Below, piece by piece: positions 1 through 12,000 of a DNA stretch of 64,000 nucleotides. The stretch lies in the NCBI GenBank assembly GCA_907165065.1, contig OU015533.1:25560578-25624577 (forward strand). Reading direction: 5' to 3'. The notes under the pieces were generated by a model. That model made no database searches and had not been told where the DNA came from. It saw only the letters and a list, made by a program, of their open reading frames with translations. Made by a program: the position numbers and the translations under genes. The stretch is from Caprimulgus europaeus (Eukaryota > Chordata > Aves > Caprimulgiformes > Caprimulgidae). How positions within the stretch are numbered: the first letter of the stretch is position 1; each line of letters opens with the position of its first letter.

Positions 1-56
1 GTGAATACCCATAGCTTTAACATCCTTCAAGTAGTTCAGTGCCTGGTTTATGATCC
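1..56 (-). CDS. CCDC141: Probable CCDC141 exon, cut by the left edge of the window
   Basis: Acceptor TCTGCTTAG|GGATCA, preceded by a possible branch site (ACTAAT). After two bases completing a split codon, the frame [18 protein letters not shown] stays open to the edge. It aligns loosely with the human stretch VNVLLEAMKDLQKHV (V/I, N, L, M/L, K, D shared). The incoming phase is 1, whereas exon 17 leaves in phase 0. It therefore cannot directly follow exon 17, and at least one exon lies between them. The call rests on a short match. Confidence 0.5.
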
Positions 57-3000
57 CTAAGCAGAATTAGTTGTAAATACTCAATGAAAAAAAAAAGAAA
101 AAAAAACAGACAGTGGATAAATGCATATACAGGTACATTAGTCAAGTAATTTTTTAGGAAATATCTTCTATGCTAACCTCTAATAGAATCTATAGAAAAA
201 GGTATCCGCATGCCAAATTATTACAATTTGGTTAGTTTACATTCAATATTCAGTGAGGTCTGGGGATGACAGGTTTTAAGTTAATCAGTCAACATGGCTT
301 CCTCAACTTAAATAAACAAATAAATAAATAACACTGTATTTGAAAATATGCTATGCAATTATTTTGCAGAGGGTGTCCATTAATTATGAGAAGTTAAACC
401 ATTATATTTTGTGATATAGGGCATGTGGTGAATACCACGTCACTGACACACTTTCATTTAAATTTGAGAGAGACAGAAGACTTTTTTTTCTTCTACTTAT
501 TCCTCTCACTAAGTCTAACAAGTAATAAAAATAGAAAAAGAATTCTTCTTAGAAAGCAGTCACATCCTCCTACCCTCATTACATAATCCCAGAATTTTAG
601 GACAGAAACAAGGGACTTTTTAATATAACGGTACATTTTTTAATATGGCCAGCCTTACGTAGAGGCTGCTCAGTGAACATTTCCTTTTCTTCAACAGATT
701 TGATGGTGTTTCAGTAAAAACCTAGAATACTTCAGTTCCAACCTCAAATATTCTGATTCTGCCATCCCACTGCAAAGTATAATGGGATTTCTTGATTAGG
801 TACTTCATGCTTTCATTCTCTTCTACAGCATGGTTCCCTCTGCCAGAGTGCTTCTCCTATACCATCTGCTCTTCCTACTGCCTCCTATCAGTGGCCAAGA
901 AGTCATATCACAGGAGACTGATGCACAGATCACACACTCAGCTTATGACAAGGGACTATTACTGTAACTGAGATTCAATAACACCTTTTTTTGGATGCAC
1001 ATGTTCTTTCAATTTCAAAATACCTTTTTGTGAAAATGGATGCTTTTCACAAACACACAAGAATATTTTGTAAAATAAAAGAAAACCCAAACAATAATTT
1101 TCTCATTAAAAATAGTTGGGACAGAAATCTTAGTCACCTCTACTTTGCAGATTTTGAGAAAACATAGTCTTTCTTTATTCAGGTGTGGAGTTACTTAGTG
1201 AAAGATAAAAAGAAAATATAACTTTCAGTGTCATGTTTCCACTACTTATGCTTCACACTAATGGAAACATTATTGTGAAACCCATCCAGGTAGAATCCAA
1301 CTTCTGTATTTCATGGATTCACAGAAGTGCAGTCTACAGAACACCAAGAGGCCATCAGTCTCTTACTTTAATGGATCGATCTGAGAAAATTCATTCAATG
1401 GAATGTTTTTCTTAAATTTATTTTTGCTGAGACATCTATCCAATTCAACCTTTAAGTTGTAAGTGGACTCATATTTGGCCTACTAAGATGTTAAATTAAT
1501 AATCATATTAACTAAGTAATTTTTCCTAAGTTCCCTAATACTAAATTCTAATATCTTGCGCCAAAGAACATTTCCTTTCCTTCTAGAAATTCCTTAAGTA
1601 TCATATCTCATGTTTCTGAATGTTAAATACTAAATTTTTAACTTTTCATTAAAAGATTGAAAGATCTTTCTAATAGCCTTACAACTGCAATATATGTAAA
1701 TTCTACTTTTGTTTGAAACTTTAGCTTCTGAAGAAAGAAATCTGAAGACTCAAGTATTTCAGATGAAGCTGAGAGAGCTGAAAGACAAAGAAAATATAGC
1801 TGCTCTATTTCTAGTGCTCTTGGTACAGTGAAAGCATTTTATTGCCAGTCCAACAACCTGATATAATCCTGAACTGCAGAGGTATGGATCATAGATTATT
1901 ATTGCTGCTGTGTGAATCAAAGGTTGCTGTTAAGATGAAAATCAACTTTTCTGTATATTCCCCTATGGCAGTTAGGGGAATGGTAAACAGTAACATGTAT
2001 TACAGAACACAACAGTCCTTTTAACAGTCATTCATCGTACTGGGATTTCTCTCATTTACCTCATTTATCTCCTCTTGAGTGGCACAGTGTTGGAAATGCT
2101 GTGACAGTTTGCCCTCATATTCATTGGCTTTGGAGCTCCAGTTAATGTTATCGCACTCATATCTAGCAAGTTCCTGCTTCAAATTCTTCACAGAAACATT
2201 CAAGCAATTCTAAACCGGGAATATACAAATAAACTTATGAAACTCAGGAAATTCTTTTTAGATTTAACCAATCTAAAATTAATGTCATTTTGACACAGAA
2301 CAGGCACAACCAGAGTAAACTATGAAACCTCCATTGTAATGAGAGCAAGTATATAGCAGTTTCAACTACTAGTAGTCTGAGTAGTTTCGGGTCAAAGTCA
2401 CAACTCATACATGGTGTCTTCTCTGAGTAAAGAGGAAATGGCCTACTCTAGTCCTTTACCACCTGGAGATTGGCCCCTTTCTGTTGCGAATCAGTTTATG
2501 GAGTCTGAAGAGCAGATTGGCAGTATGGATAATCTAGGCAGGTCATAACAGAATGTCTTGCTTTCTCCTTAATAAATGAATACAGGGCAATGACAATCTA
2601 GCCTTGAAAAATAACTGATTTCTAAAATTATATCCATTTTGCCATGAAAATCAGTCTTGAATCCACTAATAAGGTAGCACGGTTATATTTCCTTTTTGTT
2701 CTTTTGTTATCCTTTCTTTATACAAGAATAAATATGTGAAACAACCTTTAACAAAGTAACAGGAGTCTAATATATAGATGAGGCATTCAAGAAATCACAA
2801 ACAGTGCCTTGAATTGCACAAAGAATACTAGAGAACAGAAAGTAATTAGTTTCTTTTTCCAAGCCCTGTTATTTTAAGATTAATTTCCTCCCTATTTCAG
2901 TGTTTTCCAGAGCAAGGTCTGTTCACAGACAATTAAAAAAAATAAAACAAGATTTCAAATAAATTATTTTTTCTCTTGGTAAAAGCAATTCATAATGTGA

Positions 3001-6000
3001 GTAACTACTGAAAGTAAGTTTCATTATTCCTCAGTGTTGTATTTAATTTGATGGTGGTATATCTGCAAACTCTAAAAATGATCAACCCTTTTACATTTTA
3101 TGTTTTGCTTTGTTTTAAAAGTATCTTAATGCTCTGTATTTTTTTTTCCACAGAATATTAATAAATTTTTGTACATCTAAAAATCCAAGTCAGATAATTC
3201 CAATAATCTCCTTTCATACTTATCCTTGAAATAACAAATCATTCTAATTCTACTCACAGATTGCTGCACTGCAGACAAGATGTCCACTCCCTGGGTAATA
3301 AGCAGTTTATATAGCTTTCTGATATGTGCATGTTTCTCCTGAGCATTCACAAGGTAGCGCTTAGCATGGTGCACATTTTCAGGGTCCACATATGTTTCAG
3401 GAATATCCAGTTCTCCTGATTTTGATAGATATTCCAGCTGGGATATATTAAAACAAAAATCAGTGTGTGTTTAAAATAATGTGAAAGGAAGTAAAAAATT
3501 CCTTCTTTACCAATAATGTGTTACTCTAAACTTGATGTAGGTTTAAGTACTTAAATTTGAGTTCAGATGTGAATTTTAAATTTTCCAAATTTCATGCAGT
3601 TTTAGATACAAAATTTTAATTCTGATCACCAGGTGGGTTATTGCTGTTTGGTGGGGGGCGGGGGGGGGGAAAGGAAAGATAACAGGCACCAAAACCAAAG
3701 AGTTTAACTGCAACAGGAAGGCATAGTTTAAAATATTATACTCACTTCTTTTTTAATGTGATGGAATTTGACTGTCTTGTTGAAAATCTCATCATGTTCT
3801 GTCATTGTTTCCTTTACTGTTTGATGGAGATGAATAAGTTCACTTATTCTCTCAGAATTCTCTTTCCCAGGAAATCCTTTCTGCCTTGGTAATTCTAATA
3901 ATTTTATCAGGTACTCCAGCTCAGCATTCAGTTGCTAGCAAAAAAGCAGAAGTTACTCAAATCACACAAATGAAAACCGGCAATGAGTGGTGTCCCTCAA
4001 GGGTCGGTATTGGGACCGGTGCTCTTCAACATCTTTGTCAGTGACATGGACAGTGGGATTGAGTGCACCCTCAGCAAGTTTGCCGATGACACCAAGCTGA
4101 GTGGTGTGGTTGACACGCTGGAGGGACGGGATGCCATCCAGGGGGACCTTGACAGGTTTGAGAGGTGGGCCTGTGCCAACCTCATGAAGTTCAACAAGGC
4201 CAAATGCAAGGTCCTGCACCTGGGTCGGGGCAACCCCAAGTACAAGTACAGGCTGGGCGATGAATGGCTCGAGACGAGCTCTGAAGAGAAGGACTTGGGA
4301 GTGGTGGGGGACGAGAAGCTCAACATGAGCCAGCAATGTGCACTTGCAGCCCAGAAGGCCAGCCGTATCCTGGGCTGCATCAAGACAAGTGTGGCCAGCA
4401 GGTGGAGGGAGGTGATTCTCCCCCTCTACTCCACTCTCATAAGGCCCCACCTGGGGTACTGCGTCCAGTACCCTCAATGCAAGAGAGACATGGACCTGTT
4501 AGAACGAGTCCAGAGGAGGCCACGAAGATGATCCGAGGGCTGGAGCACCTCTCCTGTGAGGACAGGCTGAGAGAGTTGGGGCTGTTCAGCCTGGAGAAGA
4601 GAAGGCTCCAGGGAGAACTTGTAGCTGCCTTCCAGTACCTGAAGGGGCCCTACAAGAAAGCTGGGGAAGGACTTTTCGTAAAGGCAGTTAATGACAGAAC
4701 AAGGGGAAATGGCTTTAAACTGGAAGAGGGTAGGTTTAGATTAGATATTGGGAAGAAATTCTTCACTGTGAGGGTGGTCAGACACTGGAACAGGTTGCCC
4801 AGAGAAGCTGTGGATGCCCCTTCCCTGGAAGTGTTTAAGGCCAGGTTGGATGACACTTTGAGCAACCTGGTCTAGTGGAAGGTGTCCCTCCTCATGGCAG
4901 GGACGTTGGAACTGGATGATCTTTAAGGTCCCTTCCAACCCAAACCATTCTATGATTCTATGATAAATATATTTGCAAGTTTTCCCTTACATTTAATGAA
5001 ACAACCACCTAGAAATAGTAAATTGCCTTGGGGAAAAATCAGTGTCATGCTCTCCACATACCTTTCTTTTTGCTAGGCATGAATCTCTGCTATCACCCAG
5101 AAACAGCCTTGGATTAAAACTAGTCAAACTGACTTGTAGGGGAACAGCAGACTGAATTGCTAAAACTCAGAAACAGTATTCAGAGGAGGTAGGAAGCTCA
5201 GTATGATATACCTCAGCTTATGATCAGCTCTAACTCAAAACCATGAAGCTGGTAGTTTCCCTGTACTTCCACCACCCCAGTACCTTTGTGTCACTTTAAT
5301 AGGCAGCTAACACCACGCAAGGTATTCTCTGGACACTGAAGGTAAAAGTTCTTCCCTACCTTATAAACACAGGCAAACTCTTCCTTCTGAAAAAGTAATG
5401 CAAAACATGAAACATTGTGAACCCTGACACTCTGTTTGGGGTCAATGCAAATGTGAATCTTCACTGTACCAAAAAGAGCTTTTCATCCACTGTGCACTTC
5501 ACTAGTTTGGTTTCTCACCTGATACTGTGGTTTCATTTGGTTAAGCTTTTTTTGTAGTTCCAAAACAATGAAAAGGTCACTTCCAAGGTCAACTGTTGCT
5601 TCAATCTGGAGTGCCTCTCGAAGAATCTGTAATCCATGGGTAGTCTAAAAGGTAATCAAACAGTTCAGTGTTTCTATCTGTATATTTAAACTCAAATCTA
5701 AATTTGTAAGCAGAACTCTTCCCCAAGAACCCTTTTTTTTTTTTTTTTTTGTTACAATAAACCTCTGTTTCAAACTTTCTGACTGACAAGGGTGATAAGA
5801 AATTTTTCAGACAGGGTGCAAAAATGATTCAGACACTAAGACCGGAGGACTCGCACACACAGTGTCTTTTCTGTGACAGCAGATGTTGTGGTTTAGTGAT
5901 AAGTTGCACTACACAAACAGCATCTACAAACCTCTGGTTCTGCTACTAGTCTAGCTAGTGCTGCTTTTAAGGAACACTGCACACTTTGCCTCTGCCAAGG

Positions 6001-9000
6001 AGGTTTCAATCCTCTTTCCTTATGAACATGTTTGGACTTGACTTTAGTAACTATTAAGACACAGTTTTGTTTAGTACCTATTAAGTCACAACAAAATGGC
6101 GCTTTAAAAAAAAAAAAACCAAACGGAATCAACCAAACAAACAAAAAACCAAAGCACTGCTGGTGTAGTAGATGGACTTGATTAAAACTTAAAATTTGAA
6201 GTGAGGACTTGGACTTGTATGTGTTTGAATAAGGGTAAAAATGGTCAAAAACATTTCACGTTTTTTCATTACTATCTGAATGGCAGAATAGACTATGGAG
6301 AAGTATCTTACTGATCATCTCTTTTTTTCTTAAATGATACCTATAGTAGTTGATGACAGTTACAGACAAACTAATTACAATCTAGAAACATTTGGTACAG
6401 TTGCTTTCTTCCTAGCTATTTTACTTACAATTCTCAGTTGTTCTTTAAATGTCCGGCATTGTTGCTTGGTGGGTTTGACTTGAGTAATTTTAAAATTCCA
6501 GAATGCCCAAAGATCAGTCAGCTCTTTCTTTTCTTTACTCAGATTAACAATGATATCTTCTGTTACTTGTACAGATTTTTCAACTTTAAATATTAAAGTC
6601 TCATTTGCCTGGCAAATAGACAGACACATTTTTTTTCCACATATGTTTTTATAAAATACATTTAAAATCTCTTAATATTGAAGTCTCAACAAAGCTTAAT
6701 AAAAAACAACTATTCTAACATAACTTCTTTGAAAATTTCTGGTACTCTAGGTATCTAAATACACTTTTCTCTTAGAAATAGTCATAGATCAACAGGATTT
6801 TCTATACTAAGGACATGGCTAACAAAGTTTAAAACCTGGAACAGATCAGTAATGACTGAATTATTGCTATCTGATGCTTATTCAACACTTATACAAAATA
6901 AAGTAATTTCTGAATAGACAGAACTACCTTTTGGGCAATAGCAAATGGAAAGTGAAGTCGATGAAGAAAACACTTAGAAGCTACAACCTAAAAATATAAT
7001 GAGAACAGAGTAGCAGAAAATACAGTGGCAACACACTTACACGTCTTTAGAGATACAATATCTGAAGATATGTTTAGAGTTTAAGTGACTGCAGTGCAAC
7101 TTCACATTCACACATACTCAGCTTGCCTTTACACTATCTTATCTGTGCCTGGCGGCATCCAGCTGTGACAGTACACACTTTAGTCCGCACTAACTGCCTG
7201 AGAATTTTCCCTGCTTAAGTAGGTTTTTCCAGCTCATCTTGCACACTGCTGTATGTTATCAATACCAACTTACCCTTCTCACCCTAATGTAACTGCTCCC
7301 TAGTCTCTCCTATAAAAATAGAAAGAACAGCTGGGTATCTAGGTCATCTACATTAATTGGGATCACTTAAGGAGTGGCGGCTTAGGGAATGATTGCATAT
7401 CTCAAATGATCATCTCATGAAAGGGTGCTACAAACCCACTGCTAGGCAGTGCAGCAGAACCCAAGACAAAGTATAAAAAACACCAGGAAAGATTATCTGC
7501 AAGGAAGTAGCTCTAGCACCCATTTCTTTAGAACTTCATATACTCAATTAGTAAAGACTGCCTCTTAGTGGAGGTAAAATAAACTTGACACTGTGCTTGC
7601 ATATATGCTGCTCTCCAACATGAACAACAGAGATATGTGCACATATTATATTTGTTTGCAGGTAATGGATCATGTATTAAGGGCTCCGTCATTGTTAATT
7701 ATAAAACTTTTTATATTACTTCTAATAGTATTAGCACTCAAATAATACTTTTATATTTTAAAAGTAGATATCAACATTAGTCCCTTTAAAACTAGGTACT
7801 GGGGAAATCAAAATACATCAGTCACAGAACAAGGATTAGATCTCTCCACTGGCAAACATCAAACATTCAATATGGTTTATCAGACTATACTCACCACAGT
7901 TACTAAATTAAGAAAATTACAACCCATATTTTGGGTGGAAAAAATCTTCTTTATAGCCTTTTGCCACTGAGAATTAGCTGACTCCATTGCAATTTTATTT
8001 TCAGCCTCTCTGCTTTTTTGTAGTGGCTCTGATTTATAGAATTCCTTCAGATTTTTAATATCATCATTCACCTACAGAAAGACATAAAATAAGCATCAAA
8101 AAAACAAATGAAAAAATTGAGCTGCTATAACCAGAATGTATACAGACATGATAAAATTGGACAGCAGCCTCTGAATCTTTTTCAGGTTTTAAGATCTATC
8201 ATCCTCTCTAAAATCTATACAAATACTAAATAATAAAAAAGTTTTAATCTGTAAACTAGTAGATGGTAAATAGACAGGTGGCAGCAATTTGTTCAATTTC
8301 TGTTACATATCATTACATGTATATTATATACCAGTGTATGAATGCAATGATTTTCATAGATCTCTTTAATATGAAATAACTGAAGTTAACAATAATTGGA
8401 AGTAGACACAATCCAATTTTTTGGCAGTTTATCTTCAAATAAATAAATCCTATGGCTTATTTTATCTGATAGGTTCAATTCCATTTTCAATTTCTTTCTA
8501 AACATAAAATAACAACAGTGTTGTAGAATTTTATAACAAGCATTACGTCAAAATGAAAATTAACTGCCCTGGGCATCATTAGCACAGCTACCAGAATTAA
8601 GTTGGTATTAAATTGGTTATTATTTCAGCTAGAGCTGGTTTAAATTTAATTTTTAAATCCCTTCAGATTAATTAACACTCCAGTGGAAGTAGCGTAAGAC
8701 AGTGATAAATATCTATATCAATATATTATAATATGATAAATATCTATATGAACATATGTGAAATATTTTGAAAATTATATTAAGCAAAAATCAGTAAATT
8801 TAAGAGTCAGAGTATATACATGTAAGGATTTTAATTATGTATATAATAAGAGGGCATGTGCACAGGAGAAAAGGTAAAAAATCAATTATAATATTTCTTA
8901 CAATGGTGATTTAAATCAGTAGAAAATCTGTACATAGATTAGTCATTATGTTGACGCAAGTTCAATGATCAAGGCTGCTTGCCCTGATGAAATAGATCTC

Positions 9001-12000
9001 CTTTAAAGTAGAAAAGAGTTTACAAAGACTTGCAGTACTTTCATGACATAGCATATACAGGATGTTTTACCTAGCTAAAAGCACATTTTTCACTTGTAAG
9101 ATTTTCACAGTCTAGTCAAAGTAGTAAGTAATCTGTACCTCCATAGCTGACTTTAAAAAGGCCACATACGTTTCCAGAATTTCTAGTTTTGAACTAATAT
9201 TTTTTTCAATTTTTTTCAGTTCTTCATTCATAAAGTCAGTTCTACCAGAAAAAGTTGCCACTTGCTCAGGTTCAAGCTCTTCCATATCTTTATCTTTGAT
9301 GATTCTCTTAGCTGCATCGAGTTCATGTGAAATTTCCTTTGAGGATACAAGCATAGAACAATATGTATAATACTGAAAAGGACTCATGAACATTCATATC
9401 ATATTGTTATTTTCACTAGCATTTCTTTCTTAATGTATAATTCAACTACTTAGTTGAAGAGTTCATAATGGACATCATATGCTGAAAATAACCATTCTTT
9501 CCTGTAATATTTTAACACTAAAAAATATGGGTGAAGTTATTAAAACAGCTATTTTGAACAGAAAAAAAATAGGAATCTCAGTATTCAAAATAAGAAAAAC
9601 CACTTAACAGTGTAAGAATGAAAACATAAGCATTCTGTGTGGGAACACTGACAGCCAGAACTGCTTGTCTGATACTCAGTTCTTGCAGGTGAACTCGGTG
9701 TCCACTCTAGAATGAGATTCCAGAAGCACTGGGTCCTCATAAGGCTGTAAATGTTTTAACGCCTATCCTTGTAGTGTTTTGCTTTATTTCACTCATGCCT
9801 TCATTCCTCAATCAATAATTTCTTCCCAGCTCCAGACTAGTCCCTATCCGTCAAGTTAGACTGCCCTGCATTCCAGCCCAAACCAATGTTCTTGCACGCA
9901 GCATATGTGCAGAAATCAGATGGACATCAAATAGTGGATCATAGCTGTTACTGCATCAACTGCTCAGACCAAGAAGAAAGTCACAGTATGCTGTCTGAGC
10001 AAGAGCTGACTTACTAACATTTTCCATGATCCAGATGGGATTCTGGTTTTCAGATTCACTGTCTTAACTCATAGCTTCACATATCTATGTGCTTATCTAC
10101 TTTTATATATTTAACTCAATACCACTTAGCACATCAACCTCTGGCATTCAACCAAGAGCACAAACTCTGTTATATCTCAATCCACAGAAAGACTAGGTAG
10201 GAGAAGTTACTATTGTCAGGCCAGATTGTACACTGCAACAAACAAAAGTAACACCATGGCATACAAAAATTTGGCAGAAAAAATACTAAGAACTATGATA
10301 TTGTCTTGTGGAACAAAAAGGGGCTGAACATTTTAGATTCTTCCTATGTGCTCTACAGAATTTCTTTAAAGTTAATTCTTTTTCTACAAACACTGTACAG
10401 ATCCAGCTCTAAACACTGTACAGATCCAGCTCTTGGGTTCTATAAACTGTTGCGTGAAATAAAAAATAACTCCATGGGAGTAATGGACTTTTAAGAACTC
10501 TTAAAACATAGGATACTCCTAAAATACATACTGCCCTGTTGTTCGGCTTAGCCATGAAATATGCACCTGTGTCAAGACCATGGAAGTTTTAAGCAACTTT
10601 CAGATACTGCAGTTCTGCTACAGGATTTGGAAAGGCCCTGGATGTGCCTTAAAAATAGCCTCATCTGTGTTACAGAGCTGAGTGCTGCAGTGCTTTCATA
10701 CCACGGCTGCATTCTCAACATGACCAATGGATATCTGATGCCAACTTCACAGTCCCCTTCAAAGTTTCTCTATCTGGGAACTACTTTTTTTTTTTTTTTT
10801 CCTGATTTATCCTTTTTATTTGGTATAATAAACCACAAGAAGAGTTTTCTTTGCCTCTGACTGTCTAGACAATTTTAAAACTTGATGCCTCAGGTAGGAG
10901 TAGCAATCCACATTTGAAGAGTCTTCTTGTCAAGAAGACTGATTGATACTGGGATCCTGAGCCAGTAACAAATAACATGATGAGATAGAGGCAATGGGGA
11001 TAACCAATGATATAAGAAGGACTGACTTGTAAAGTTATCTGTGGTTTTGTTCATCAACTACAGTTTTAAACTAAACTATAGAATTATTTTCTTTCCAAAA
11101 CTATGGAAGAAACTCAGCCTCTCATGTTATTTAGAACTACATACAGCATGCATTTATTTCTAAAAGTACTTAACATTGTTAAAGTTGTTGGATTTTTACC
11201 TTTATTTGTTTAGCCAGTTCAAGGTGCTTGTTCAAAACTCTTTCTGATTCAGACAAATATGAACCAATCTCCATAGCAACTGCAAGCATCAGGGTGATTT
11301 TTTTAATTGACTGCGATACCTTTATTTGAAAGCGTTATTTATATAGTTAGTTAAATAGACAGTATAAAAACAGTACAAAACATGATTTTGTATTGAAAAA
11401 AGTGAAGTAAGCTTGTCTGTTTGTGTTTAGATTATATACTTTGTATAATTCAGAGAAATTCAGGAATCAAAATATAAAGGAAGAAAATTCTACTATTTCT
11501 CCTAGAGAAAATTCTAACAGTCTCTCCTTTTGTTGATAGCACTTTCCTTTACCCTAAGTATCCCAGGCTTGTTATTTCAGTTAGGCACAAGTACACTGTA
11601 ATCTAGATATTATAAACTTGGCAGAAATACTTGTATTATGCTCCTTTTTTATTTTTTGTTTCAGAAAGTATATTTAAATCTTCTCTGCCAAGCCAAGAAA
11701 CCTATTTTTGAACAGACACATGTACACAACTCCATTTCATTGCCACTGTAAGATGTTATATATGCATGATAATAACAAAGCAGATTATAAAGAGCAAAAG
11801 CAGATGATACCAGGCATAGTGTGTATAGTTATTATTAGACAGGTGAATTAACATGTACCATTTATTTTAAGAAGTGGCTGCTGATTGAGATTCAGACTGT
11901 ATTAAATGAAGCTCAGGGGCAGCTGAATTTAGCACCAGATTGTTTGGGACACTTTACATTAGCAGAAGGTTGCAATGAAAAGCTTTTTGCTAGGTAGGAA

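Noticed and set aside
3962-4477. Long minus-strand open frames of 171 and 128 codons
   Set aside because: Shadows of the CR1 reverse transcriptase remnant on the other strand.
5881-5915. TGTGGTTTAG resembling an end of the LTR type seen elsewhere
   Set aside because: The following sequence does not continue as the LTR, so this is a chance match.
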